A stretch of 64,000 bases of DNA from Cristatella mucedo (GCA_009760855.2 WPIO01000096.1:427001-491000); one strand, 5' to 3'; positions 21,223 through 31,785 are shown, counted from the first letter of the stretch. Translations and numbers: made by a program. Notes: generated from the sequence alone by a model not told the origin.

Positions 21223-21627
21223 AGTACGTTTAAACACATGCAGACCGTGTGCATGTCTCATCTAACAATGTAATGTTTGATGACGAATGAAATGCTACTG
21301 CTTTTAATTTGGTTTTGCTTTCTGTAGAGCATCTTTTAAGTGCCGTAAAGGACATTCAGTCCTTTGAGGTTGCATTATCATTCTATTATTGCTACTAAAT
21401 GATATCAATAAAAATATTTAGGCAAACCAGCAACCTGATTTAAAAACCACTTTATAAAGAACGGATATCCCATGTTTAACTCCTTGGAACTAACTTCACG
21501 ACCGCCGAAACTAAAGGAAATAGGTATTCCAATATGCCAATTTTGACAGATAATAATGATTTAAGCAGCAGCCATTGCCTGCTGCTGATCTCAAACCTGG
21601 TTAATCGCTTACGTATACCTCTTACAA

Positions 21628-22018
21628 CCTGAAATCCTTCAGAGACCGTGCCTTTAGTTCGTACGACTTCAAAGCATGGAACTCGCATCCGACTTGCGTC
21701 ACATCATCCCCTGACTTTACCGCATTTAAAAAGAAACTAAAAATGCATCTATTTATTACAGCGTTTGGTTGGTCCTTGTGATTTGATCTTTATGTGCTTA
21801 TGCCTGCTGACACTGCGCATGCTGCCGCAAACCGTTTTGGCATGCTGATCCTGTGCACGTCACCCCTAACCATGCTATTCTTGTTGTTTATTGAGCATGC
21901 TACCCTAACCATTCGATCGTGCTTTGCTTGCAGCAAATGTAAAGTGCCTAGAAAAAAATTAAGCTCTCTTAGGGCACTATATCAAATGTGTAATAATTAT
22001 GATTATCATTATGAATTG
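21628..22018 (+). mobile_element. LINE-A 3' fragment
   Basis: The CTTCAGAGACCGTGCCTTTA region, GCATGGAACTCGCATCCGAC, ATTTAAAAAGAAACTAAAAA, GTGCCTAGAAAAAAATTAAG and a degenerate ATT/ATG tail follow the LINE-A order. The frame is broken. Confidence 0.85.
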
Positions 22019-22053
22019 TGAGCACCTTGCCGTTGAGCTGACAGACGAGATTG

Positions 22054-22412
22054 GGCGTGTATGAGTCGAGCACATCAGAACGGGGGTTCCATCTTTGACA
22101 GTGCAGCATGGGTTACTGCTAAACTGGATTTCCCTTTGAGAGAAGTGGCTGTGCTTGGAACTCTCAAAACAGTACTCAGCCTCACAGCACGCGTTTGATA
22201 GCACTTACCGGTCGCACCTACTTTGCTTGCCTCACTGGGTTCCGGCGGCGACGGTAGAGGGAGCGGCAAAACCTACTGCTATCTATGAAAATCTATCAAG
22301 TTCTCAAAATAAGTTTACTTTTCAACTTAGCATTTTGAAGCTTGTTCGGAGGTTTATTTACGAATGAGCCAATGTTCCTCTGGGGCTGCCGAGGCCATTT
22401 CCAAGGACTAGA
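22054..22412 (+). repeat. ~360-bp direct repeat, left copy
   Basis: It starts GGGCGTGTATGAGTCGAGCA and ends CCAAGGACTAGAGGCTA. It is collinear with 22926-23285 along its whole length, with substitutions and small indels. It contains TTCTCAAAATAAGTTTA and GAGGCTGCCGAGG-type words in both copies. Identity of the element is unknown. Confidence 0.85.
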
Positions 22413-22597
22413 GGCTAGTGAGTGGCGTTTCAATTTGGCAGACTAAGCGTGCGACAGACAGGATGCAAAGTGGTGTGAGTTGCAATGCACGCGAGCCTTT
22501 TTCAATGTATACTGTTGGGCCGACTATGCGTACTTTAGTACCGGCCTCTTCCAGTAGACATTCACTCGAGCTCAGGGAGTCAATTCAGTAGCCTTTA

Positions 22598-22843
22598 TTA
22601 CCGTCCAGGATTAGGGTCCGCTAGCGTTGCCACTAGCTTCCGCGTGACTGTTTCGAATTGCATTACGAATTCCTGTTGTCTGTAGGTCTTCGGGTGCCGC
22701 ACGCGCAACCTAACATGCGCAAGACTCTCGTGAGCTTCTTTCGTATTGTTGAGTTCTAGATTGAAATTTGAAAGATTTAAATTGATTCCTAGCGATTGAG
22801 CGCATTGTGTATCGGGCAGTTGCAAGTTTGAGATGCTAAGTGG
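22598..22843 (-). CDS. Unrecognised open reading frame between the direct repeats
   Basis: The open frame runs from a stop near 22,845 to a TAA that overlaps an AATAAA polyadenylation-type signal just after codon GR. It has no ATG near its start, so it would have to be a terminal exon or a fragment of a mobile element. The text is not low-complexity; sample words are NLNLSNFNLELNNTKEAHES and FVMQFETVTRKLVATLADPN. I do not recognise a family. Its position between two ~360-bp direct repeats suggests a mobile-element interior as much as a host exon. Confidence 0.25.
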   Translation of the reverse strand, partial: PLSISNLQLPDTQCAQSLGINLNLSNFNLELNNTKEAHESLAHVRLRVRHPKTYRQQEFVMQFETVTRKLVATLADPNPGR

Positions 22844-22925
22844 ATACCTTGAAGTTCAGCACAGTCTTGTTTGTGGTAGATCCAGCAAGAAAATGATCAA
22901 ACTGAAAAGATAGATACTCGAGGTT

Positions 22926-23285
22926 GGGCATGTATGAGCCGAGCATGTCGAGGGTCGCCATATTTGACAGTGCATCGGCTCGGAGTCAACCTTAGAGTGG
23001 ATCGCGCTTTGAGAAAAGCGAGACTGCTCTGTACTCTCTAAAAAAATAACTCAGCTATACAGCTGGTGTTCGGTCGCACTTACCGTTCGCACTTACTTTA
23101 CTTGCCTCACTGCATTCTGGAAGCGGTGGGAGTCGAAGCACCTACTCTCCCCTAGGAAAATGTATGAAGTTCTCAAAATAAGTTTAGTTTCAACTTAATA
23201 TTTTGAAAACCTGTGCGGAGATTAAGTTACTCATGAACCAGTGCTTCTCTGAGGCTGCCGAAGCCATATCTAAGGACTAGAGGCT
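22926..23285 (+). repeat. ~360-bp direct repeat, right copy
   Basis: Same order as 22054-22412, beginning GGGCATGTATGAGCCGAGCA and ending CTAAGGACTAGAGGCTA. The two copies are separated by 513 bp. Confidence 0.85.
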
Positions 23286-23317
23286 ATGTCAAAATACTTG
23301 GCCTCCCAGTAATTTAA

Positions 23318-23475
23318 TGTAACGTATTTCCGTCTGTAACTCCGCAAAGCCATGAAGATGTAGGTGTTACGCAGGAGAGTTGTGCATAGCGCACAGACAG
23401 CCTAAGAGGCTTTCTGTACGCATTTGGTAGTTAACAGACTTCATCTCAGTCCATCCAATGATGCCATGGAAACGC
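23318..23475 (-). mobile_element. LINE-B 3' end
   Basis: AATGTAACGTATTTCCGTCT, the GTAGGTGTTACGCAGGAGAG region and CCTAAGAGGCTTTCTGTACG are the reverse complement of the LINE-B 3' UTR and tail. Confidence 0.85.
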
Positions 23476-24805
23476 TGCAAAGTCTCCATTTAAGCTGTAC
23501 CAACTTTCCGATTGTCGTCATGTCTGTTGACAAATATAACCGCGTAAAGGCGCGGAACTCTTAAGTGACTGACGCCACGGCGTCTCGTAACTTGTAGACA
23601 TTAACAAAATTTAAAATCGTACACGTTTCTGACAAAATTTCATCGTGAATACGATTATTATTATTACCACCATTGCGATCAGCCTATGTTACAGCGTGCC
23701 GCTTTACTTAAATTTATATGATGGCTTTCTATCTTTTATGAGTAATCAACCATTACTGACTTAAGCAGCTTCAGTAAATCTTAAAGCACTGCAGAGAATT
23801 CCCCCTTCTGCGAGACCATATTCACACTGCACGTGTGGGCTCACGGCAGCATGTGGCTTTGCAACACTTGTACACGTAAGTACGAGTAAGTCTTTGACAG
23901 ATTTCTGTGCCCGCAGTTGGTTTATAGCAGGAGCATAGGCTATGCAAAGAGAAAGTAACTACAAAATATAGACGTTAATCACAACGGACGCAGACGAGCG
24001 ATAAATACCATAATTTATGATAGTCCACGAAGTTCTCAGTTAATCAAGCGTCGCTTTAATTCCTCGCAAATGCGCCGGACATGCATTTGTATAGCCTTGA
24101 ATATCTCTGTGGAAAATTGCGATTCAAAATTTATTTTAATAAGGCTAAAGCAATCTGCTCCAATATATCTGAATTCATACCAATTATATTTTTAAAATTT
24201 AATAAATATTTTCATGTTCTAAATATAAAAGATGCCTCGTGAAAAACACTCAATAGTAAACATAAATTCTTCAATGTCCATTCTATTTACTGTTATAACA
24301 CTAATCCCCTCGACAATACAGCTGCTACTGTTCTACTAAGTCTCACAATTACAATTTTTCACTTTATCTAAGATATAAATGCCAATTACTTTCAACAACT
24401 CAATAATGGGTGCGTATTGGCTATTTTAGAGTCCGCGTGACTTTTACCTCTATGATGGGGAGGGGAGGTAAGTGAGAGCAGACGACTACTTGGCACGCAC
24501 AATCTCAGTGTAGGGTCACGCCACGATGACAGTATTTTGCAATTGGGAATCGTACGGCACTTGATAGAATTCATTATAATAGCCCGGTTTAGGGTCCCCC
24601 AGAGCGACACAGTAGATCTCAACTGGGTCTTAGAAGAGCCCAGTAAAGTGCCGTCCATTAGCCGCTGCTTCGTAATAATAATCGCAGCACGTCGTTTTCC
24701 ATGACAAAGGGACAACTAAGTCCCTTTTTAGGCGTCCTCACATAGACATATCCTGGAGAAGAAAAAATTAAATGGTCAGCGATAAAATGCACGGTTTCCG
24801 TACCC
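23476..24805. other. AT-rich stretch without recognised gene
   Basis: AT-rich at 23,600-24,380. Part of 24,410-24,640 weakly resembles 25,140-25,310 (shared words GCGTGACTT and GTGAGAGCAGAC), suggesting an old dispersed repeat. No gene seen. Confidence 0.4.
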
Positions 24806-24962
24806 TTAAGCCTCTCCAGTGGTTAAGGTGCTCTCCCCGATCCTCGGTTTGGCCGAGGTCTGGAGCTTGAGCTTGATCCTAGTGGCACACTTGAAGTGCC
24901 TGAGTAGAGATTAGGTTCTCTTAGGGCGCTATATAGATGCATTCTTATTACTAATAAAGGAG
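24806..24962 (+). mobile_element. SINE-C, full-length forward copy (tRNA-derived)
   Basis: The head has TGGTTAAGGTG at 24820-24830, which fits the pol III box A consensus, and the box-B-like GCTTGATCC at 24871-24879. The body is followed by a tail GAAGTGCCTGAGTAGAGATT, AGGTTCTCTTAGGGCGCTAT and TTATTACTAATAA. That tail matches the LINE-A 3' end. Confidence 0.82.
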
Positions 24963-25514
24963 ATATTTTATGGAAAAATTAACTGCCGCGGGGAGAGAGT
25001 AAGCGTGAACATTTTTTTTTAACGACGTCAATTCCGTGCATATCGCGACGTCATATGGCAACGAAATCCAGATTGTAGAAGCACGAGGCCATTTATAACT
25101 AAAAACTTGATGCAAAGTACTGTGAACATCTTGATAATTTGTGCCTCGACATATTTTGGGTCAGCGTGACTTCCGCATTTTATATGGGTACGAGGAGTAC
25201 GTGAGAGCAGACTCAGACTATGTACAGCTAATGGCGCACAAAGAGCGAAATGTCGCAGATTATGAAATGATAGGCCCGATTGAAAAAATAGCACAGGAGC
25301 ATAAGGCATACAAATGAATTATATATAAGCTATTCGCTGTAGCGCGCTACATAAAAATCGTCTTCATATCAAAATAATTTGCTGTCGCGATGAGCGGAAG
25401 TGAGATGCAACCGTCTAGTAATGTTTTGAAGTCGCTGATGCTGGATGCCGTCGCTGATGCCTGCCCCCGTCGCCTTCTCATGCGTTCCGTTCGGTCTTCA
25501 ATACGCATTCAGTG
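24963..25514. other. Stretch without recognised gene
   Basis: AT-rich. It contains the diverged partner (25,140-25,310) of a weak repeat near 24.4 kb. Confidence 0.35.
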
Positions 25515-25680
25515 CATTAAATATAAATAAATGTAATTCATTTGTATAGCGCCCCAAGAGTACTTAATCTCTATTCAGGCGCTTCACGTGTGCCTCAGGG
25601 CTCGAGCCCACGACCTCAGCCAAACCTTAGTCGGGGCGAGCACCTTAACCGCTTAACCGACCAAACCAGCTCGGCACTCT
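25515..25680 (-). mobile_element. SINE-C, full-length reverse copy
   Basis: On the minus strand, CGGTTAAGCGGTTAAGGTGC is followed by GGTCGTGGGCTCGAGCCC (box B region), GTGAAGCGCCTGAATAGAGA, GGGGCGCTATACAAATGAAT and an ATT-rich end. It is collinear with the 24.8-kb copy. Confidence 0.85.
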
Positions 25681-25689
25681 CTCGACTCC

Positions 25690-26250
25690 CTTGCTGCACG
25701 TATTGCTGACATCAGCAACCTTTCTCAAATTGAATGCCGATCAAACCAACTTCCAATTTATGGGTAAACCTAGCAAGACTAAAAAAGTGGAAATCTCAAT
25801 GTCCAAAATCGGATCTGCAAGCGTATCTCCTAAGCTGTGTGCACACAACTCGCAAGCTATGTGCACACAACTCCCAAGCTATGTGCACACAACTCCCAAG
25901 CTATGTGCACACAATCTTGGTGTCCTGTTCTCATGCTTCCTTTACAGCACTTATGCCTAGAAAGAGATTAAGTTCTCCACGGCGCTATATAAATGTATTA
26001 ATATGTCATCATTATTATTCTTATCCCTTGACTTTTGTAACTGGCTGCTTGCAGGTCTTCCGTCCTGTGCAATTAGAGGCTTGCAGTTGGTGCAATCTCT
26101 GCAGCAAGGTTTGTCTGTCGTGAACAGCACAGTCGCCACTGATAATCACACCACGTCTCGCGGACCTGCAATGGCTCCCTATGAACGCACCGACTTTAAC
26201 GTATTGTCACTCACTTTAAGGTCCCTTAATTCTCTTGCTCCGGCCTCCTA
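25690..26250 (+). mobile_element. LINE-A fragments with internal rearrangement
   Basis: The first part reads FLKLNADQTNFQFMGKPSK and KIGSASVSPK, as in the RT domain of the right-edge LINE-A, then a minisatellite, then a 3' tail (CTAGAAAGAGATTAAGTTCT) at about 25,958-26,022. A second LINE-A piece follows at once, reading LDFCNWLLAGLPSCAIRGLQ and LSLTLRSLNSLAPAS. This is at least two fragments joined, not one deleted element. Confidence 0.82.
25831..25918. repeat. 22-bp minisatellite, four copies, inside LINE-A
   Basis: AAGCTATGTGCACACAACTC plus two bases is repeated about four times, the first and last copies diverged. In the right-edge LINE-A this position encodes SPVASARNLGV without any repeat, so it expanded after insertion. 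Confidence 0.92.
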
Positions 26251-26299
26251 GCTTGCTATCAGCCCTATTTCCCCAGTCACAGTAGGCACCTGTTCGTCG

Positions 26300-27175
26300 C
26301 AGCATTTGCTAGGATAGCAAATTGACATATCGGTAAATGATTATGAGTCGCTTTATGATTGCCTGTCGTCCAGTGTCGCAGAAGTAGGCAATACCTTTGA
26401 AAAGCTTTGAGGTGGCCTCATAATCTGGAAATCTACCGTACCGGCATCCGAGTTGAAGCTTCGGCAGGTAAGCGAACGGCTGGCTCACAGCGCATCGACT
26501 TGCCCAGTTTTGACTGCTTTCGTAACGTTGACATTTAAAGTTGTGAGCACTTTCACAGACGGTTTAATTTAGGATCTTGTGCTATTGGTTTCCCGCAATT
26601 CTTGCAGATTGATGCTTCTCCATTGGTAATTGACACACTGGTAACTGATTGTGAGTGGAGATGATTATCATATTATTATTGTATATGATTTCTGCGATCA
26701 AGCTTTGCAAAAGTCAGCTACGCATGCAAAAAGAACAGCGGAGGCCTTATTACCTAGAAAGACACCATAGCATCATCCTCAGAGTAGCAGCCTCAGAAAC
26801 GATGCGAAAGGCTGACGCACAGTGCAGCTCGAATTGAATAGTTTTCATTACTTTTTCAATGTCAAGATTCAAAGTTGTATGCATTTTCAAACATGCGGTT
26901 GAATTTACCATCTTTTCGTATCGGGTTTTACCCGAAATCTAGAAGATTGACGCCATAATCAATTGACATATCGGTGATTGATTATCAGGCGCTTTCTGAT
27001 TGCCAGAGATCTAGCGTACCTAAACTCGGCTACTCTTTTAACGTGGTCAGTGCAACGTTAATACAAATTATGTACCCCATTAAATGGGATTTACCCCCCC
27101 CCCCCCCGACAGCACATTGATTGATATTGTCCGTATACCAATAAAACGAACGGCTTGCCAATTGGCACAAAGAAC
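26300..27175 (+). repeat. Satellite-like monomers (~308-333 bp), old copy
   Basis: The landmark ATTGACATATCGGT recurs at 26321, 26629 (ATTGACACACTGGT) and 26962, giving spacings of 308 and 333 bp. Between landmarks, words such as GGAAATCTACC, GGCTGGCTCACAG, AGTTTTGACTGCTTT and CGGTTTAATTTA..ATCTT recur. The same monomers occur inside the 3.9-kb array (41115 and 41427). The block continues into AAAACGAACGGCTTGCCAAT, which also matches the array unit. Confidence 0.82.
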
Positions 27176-27177
27176 AC

Positions 27178-27358
27178 TGGTCAGAATCACGCTACGCTGT
27201 GATTTGCTAAGGTGGTTGCTTTTCGTTTACTCGGTTCTGTGGTGGGGGGCGGATAAATCTAGTAGCGGGAGATTTTCTATCGCAGCTGCAAGCGGCGGTG
27301 ATAGCCGTAATAGCTCTTCTATCTCTATACAAAAGACGCTGCTAAATCAGCTTTTGTA
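27178..27358 (+). mobile_element. SINE-D copy interrupting the satellite-like element
   Basis: GCTAAGGTGGTTGCTTTTCG, GCTGCAAGCGGCGGTGATAG and TCTCTATACAAAAGACGCTG follow SINE-D order. It sits exactly between CAAAGAACACTGG and GGAGCAAGTCCAAC, sequences that are nearly adjacent in the array unit (around 41650-41680). The A and B boxes are diverged. Confidence 0.78.
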
Positions 27359-28165
27359 AGGAGCAAGTCCAACAGGGGTGCTGGGAGTACTGTCCCGTAC
27401 CAACTGGGATTTACCTCCCTCCCCAACAGCATTTCGCCATTCCGCATATCCGGCTTTGTTAGTATCAGAGGACACATCGAGATAGCAATCTTACCATTTT
27501 CTTGGCCAATGGATTGAAAACCTTCGACCGCCACTCTCGGCAAAACAGCGCCCGGCCGGATGTAACGGGTTCAAGCTTATCTCGCGGAAAGTTCTCGAAA
27601 TTACCTTTGTGTAAAGCCCTTTAAAAAAAATCATCGTCTGCACGCCAATTTTTTATAAGCGGTGTGGGGTTTCCAGTGTTTTTGGCGTAGCCGGCCGAGT
27701 TCGTTTGTCAGTAAGAGACCTTTATCGTGCGTGAATGTTTTTGCTCGAGTATTTCGCTTGAACGTACGTAAACCCTCGAGAACGCCGGGTTCAGACGTTG
27801 CAGGCGCATACAGCCTGGCGATATGCAGCAGCACTAGCCTGAAGAAATCGCCACCGCAATTCGACGCCTTTCAAAGTCCAATCTGAATGTTGAACCTAAC
27901 GGAGGAAAGACGTCTGTGCATGCATTCAACAAGTGTTTTGCCAGGACACCGTGCATTTCGGGTACCAAGCAGTCGATTTTAAGTTACTTGTTAATATTTT
28001 TCTCAAGTCAGGGTATATATACTCGCGCTGAATTCTCAGTACGTATTGTAGAAAATGCGTCGTCGTTAGAGGCAACGGTAAGGTTCAGCAAGATCAATAC
28101 CATAGAAAATAATTCTTCGGCGCGAGAAAGAGAGCTGGAGATGGAAAGCAAGCAAAAATAGAGAA
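27359..28165. other. End of satellite-like element, then stretch without recognised gene
   Basis: 27359-27420 continues the element matched at 41670-41710. The rest shows short open frames with no recognised domain. Confidence 0.4.
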
Positions 28166-28169
28166 AGAT

Positions 28170-28280
28170 GGTGAGAGAGAGAAGGAGAAGGAGAGAGAAG
28201 GAGAGAGAGAGACAGAGAGAGACAGAGACAGAGAGAGACAGAGAGACAGAGACACGCACACACACAGAGAGAAAGAGTGC
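28170..28280. repeat. GA/GACA-rich simple repeat
   Basis: Imperfect GAGAGA, GACAGA and CACACA mixture. Confidence 0.93.
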
Positions 28281-28694
28281 AGAGAGACGTTTTCGAGTTG
28301 ACCGAACTGTCCCGTGCAATTTGCAAGCACCCTCCTTTGAAGCTGCTCTTACTATTTTCAGCAGACATTTTTTACTCGCGAAGTTGTTGATTACTTGCAT
28401 ATTATATTATATTGCAATATTGTATATTGCATATTTGTTGATACTTGCAGCCATCACCTTCCGGATTTATAAGCGAAGCTTTTTTACCGAACTGCTTTCG
28501 GACATCACGGCCGTGCCGAGAGATTGTAACTCTTTAAGTGGCACACACTTCGCCATGTGTTTGAGGTCAATGAAGGAAACCACGAAGATTGGCTCAGTTG
28601 CCTCTTAGGAATCTTGCGTCGACCTGACTTCAGCTTACACGCAGGGTCTGACGGAACGTAAGGACAACGACTTGACGCACCTGGGTGAAAGGGG

Positions 28695-28777
28695 GCGAGA
28701 ATGCGTACCGAAAGCCGCTTAAGCCGTGAGTGCGCTATACAAAACTCTCCTGCGTAACACCCACCATGGTCTTTATT
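28695..28777 (+). mobile_element. LINE-B 3' UTR fragment
   Basis: ATGCGTACCGAAAGCCGCTT, GTGCGCTATACAAAACTCTC and the CACCCACCATGGTCTTTAT region match LINE-B copies; no coding part is present. Confidence 0.88.
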
Positions 28778-29189
28778 TGGCTGCCGTATCAGTGTATGTA
28801 ATTGCCATATAGCAGCAAGGGTAGTGTGTTCCCTTAAAGTCCGGTCAGTTAAGGCTGCGTTAGCTTGGTCGCTGCAAAGTAATAAATAAAGAAACTTGTG
28901 TTATAATTTATCTTATCTTTATCTAGGCTCGCACATCTCTTCACCCAGTTGCGGACACACGGAGAGCGAGAGCTAGACTTATAAACGGTTTATGGATTAA
29001 TAAAATCTCTCTCTCATTCTCTGCACATGTTAATTTATTTGTGTGCTTACCTATACTCATTAGAGCCCGTTCAAAATGAAGGAGTCGGAAGTGTCTTTTA
29101 ACTGTAACACCAGGCTCGTTGCCCCGTTCGAGAGATTGTTAACTGAACGGTTTGTAGTGTAGGTTGCTGGCGGCTGTCCATAATCCAGC

Positions 29190-29990
29190 AAGTTTCGCAG
29201 GTCGGCTTCTCCCCGACGGCGAAATGCAGGAGTCATTGCTTTGGCGGCCGGACGGCGGCGGCCCAAGCGGCTACGCAGGGTTGTACAGCGCCCTCTAGCG
29301 CCGTATGGTGCAGTCCTGCCGGGCTTCGTGCTGCCGACTCGTTCCTTTCGCCTGGAGACTTTTTCGCCCTCAGCAACGTGCGTCAGCCTCGCCGACGGCA
29401 TGCGAAGAGCTCGAGCGGCCGCGCTGGCGCCATTCATCCGAGTTATCCCACAATATTGTCTGATTTATGATCTCATTTCTAGTAATCAAATTTTAATTTC
29501 AGTCAGATCAGAATAATACGCTGACGCCACGCGGCTGCGAGAGGGCGACAAAAGAGCGACCGTCGATAGCGACGGTCCTGCAGCAACCGTCGTGCAGCTG
29601 CGGCCCAGTCGCGAGCGTCGCCCTACGATCCATGGAGAGTAGAGCCAGAGCGATCGCGTCGGCTCACGCGATCGCAGTTCGGCGGAGCGCGCGCCGACTG
29701 AGAGCAGAGTCAGAAAATGTGGCGGCACTACGAGGCGTAAGTGCAGCCGCGAACCGGGTCACAACAGGAAGTCGTCGATTGGTGACAGAGCGTCTACCGA
29801 CTGCGAGGCCGCGGTGTTGTGAACGGCCCGAGAGCGCCGTTTCCTAGGCAGCGCAGCGGAGCGGAGCCCCTGCGACGACGACGCTCTGACGACGACGCTC
29901 GCGGATGAGCTGCAGAGTTGGTGGCAGACGGCGAAGTTCGCCCCCCCCCCGAAGTTCGAGCTTCAGCCGCGCCGAGCTGGTCATCGCCGA
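29190..29990. other. GC/CpG-rich block with hairpins; possible promoter or 5' exon region
   Basis: The local composition is much richer in CG than its flanks. Two perfect inverted repeats occur: GACCGTCG/CGACGGTC with a 4-base loop at 29558-29577, and GCGATCGCGT/ACGCGATCGC with a 6-base loop at 29650-29675. Open frames up to 125 codons exist but none is recognised. A CpG-island-like promoter is possible; no TATA box or start can be assigned. Confidence 0.35.
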
Positions 29991-30049
29991 TGCAGTTGAC
30001 GACGCATGCAAGCAGTCGGTGAGTGCCTTAAGGTCCAGCCAAAGGCAGA

Positions 30050-30150
30050 TGAGATGATAGCTATAATAATAAACATGATACAACTAGTATACTGTACTAG
30101 TGCCCTCGCAGATCTCATTCTCTTTCCAGGCACTTTACACATGCTGCATA
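30050..30150 (-). mobile_element. LINE-A 3' tail remnant
   Basis: Degenerate ATAATAATAAA tail, GTGCCCTCGCAGATCTCATT and CAGGCACTTTACACATGCTG in the order of a reversed LINE-A 3' end. Confidence 0.6.
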
Positions 30151-30454
30151 GAAAGCATTTGCAAAGCGAAAGCTGGTCATGTAGGTGCTCGCAGTGACGA
30201 AGAAAGAATCCCCCACAGGCGGGCCGCGACGACGATGACGACGACGGCTGTATTGTATTGTAGGCAGGCAACGCAAGCGGGAGAGCGCACATACGGATGC
30301 AGCGGTAGCCATCCGGCAAGCAGCACCGGAGCGCCAGATAAGATGAGCGGAAGAGAGCGAAAGAGAAGCTCGGGTACAGGCCGACGCAGAGGCAGAAACT
30401 AAGTCGCTGCAGGGATAGTGAGGTCACGCGACCCAGAGCTGACCCGTTGCAATC

Positions 30455-30535
30455 GAATATAAAGCACCTAGAGACAGATTGAGCTCACTGAGGGTGCTTT
30501 ATCAAGTGTGTTGGTAATAATATCCATATTATTAA
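30455..30535 (+). mobile_element. LINE-A 3' tail
   Basis: AAAGCACCTAGAGACAGATT, GAGCTCACTGAGGGTGCTTT and TATCAAGTGTG match LINE-A 3' ends. Confidence 0.8.
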
Positions 30536-30647
30536 ATGTCGCTTGGTGAGCAGCTACGACTGTTATGCTACTATGTCTCCGGCTGCAGCAGCGCTGGTGG
30601 AGTCCTGAAGACACGAGCGGGCTAACGTGAGCGGTGAACGAGACTCT

Positions 30648-30800
30648 CGTAATGTAATGTATCTCCGTCAGTAACTCAACAAAGTCATAGAGACCATGTG
30701 GGTGTTACGCAGGAGAGTTTTGTATAGCGAACTCACAGCCTAAGCGGCTTTCGGTACGCATTCCGTAGCCAACAGACTTCGTCTCACGCAACAAAGAGAA
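30648..30800 (-). mobile_element. LINE-B 3' end
   Basis: AATGTAATGTATCTCCGTCA, GGGTGTTACGCAGGAGAGTT and CCTAAGCGGCTTTCGGTACG are the reverse complement of the LINE-B 3' UTR. Confidence 0.9.
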
Positions 30801-31379
30801 AGTGGGAAGTCTTTAGTCCTCCAGCGGGTAAATATATGAGCTAGGTGCTGACTCACCACAGATAAGGGAGTGCATCCGTGGTGAAACGCCATGGTAGGCC
30901 AAATGCCCACATCAAAGGCCACCCCGTGCCAACCGCCCAAACACCCACCCACATCAAAGGCCGCACCGAGCCAATCGCCCAACCACCCGCTGTGAGCCGG
31001 GGCACACAACAGTGGCCGAGAAGCAACAGGCACACACAACATCCCTTCCCCCATAGAATTTCCAAAAAAACCACATAGCCTGCCTGACGGGGGCGGGGCG
31101 GGGGGCGGGGGGCGGCGCTGGCGGCCCAAAACTCATGCAGGCCACGTGACCGCCACTCACAGGAGTCTCACGTCAGCTCTGCCACTCGCGAGCCGCCGGT
31201 CGTAGATGCTGCCCACCTTTAGGCAAATGTGGGGCACCGCTCCCACTGTCAAGCAGTTCTCGTAGGTCACCTCCGTGCGAGCCCCGATGGCCGGTCGCAT
31301 GCGCTCGTCGCCGGCCGATACGGCACTTCGAACACCACTGTGGCTCATGATGGCCTCACCGCTCTATGAGTTCCACTCC
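30801..31379. other. Stretch without recognised gene
   Basis: It contains a small local repeat, CACATCAAAGGCC, at about 30909 and 30951, and a G-run-rich patch near 31,090-31,115. No gene seen. Confidence 0.4.
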
Positions 31380-31770
31380 GCCATCTTGCGGTTGTGCTGC
31401 TCTGTGCTCAGCACCGAGACGCTCTCGCAGGTGTCCTTCGCCGCCGCAACGCTCACGCTGTTGCTTTTAGCCGCAGCGTAGCTCTCTCTGCTTCGTTCGA
31501 GGGCAACCTGCACCTCGTCGCAGGCTATTATCGCCTTGCTGTTTACTGCTATCTCGAGGCGCTCCTCTGCACTCTGAGCAGAAACGCTCGCGCGGATGCT
31601 CGTCACCACCGGGATGCTCTCGGCGCTGCTCTCCGCCACTACGTGGCTCTCGCTGCTGCGCTTGGCGGCCAAGACGTCGGTCTTCCGGATGCATGTCGCT
31701 GATGCCGAAACGCTCTTGCTGTTGTGCCTCGAAGCCAAGACGTCACTCTCGGGTCGGCCCGGCTTCGCTC
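31380..31770 (-). repeat. Ser/Glu/Ala-rich repeated segment, left copy
   Basis: In one minus frame it reads short imperfect repeats around AAKRSSES, including VLAAKRSSESHVVAESSA and SVSAQSAEERLEIAV. A related segment lies at 32,890-33,075. The DNA word CTCTCGCTGCTGCGCTT is common to both. Whether this is coding or a GC-rich minisatellite cannot be told. Confidence 0.55.
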
Positions 31771-31785
31771 TGGGCCCAGGCACGA

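Noticed and set aside
25831-25918. Regular 22-bp repeats as a CRISPR-like array
   Set aside because: There are no unique spacers; copies are directly adjacent inside a LINE in a eukaryotic genome.
27631-27834. Minus frame with lysine/arginine-rich, protein-like text
   Set aside because: No recognised family, no clear donor site and no ATG; left as part of an unassigned stretch.
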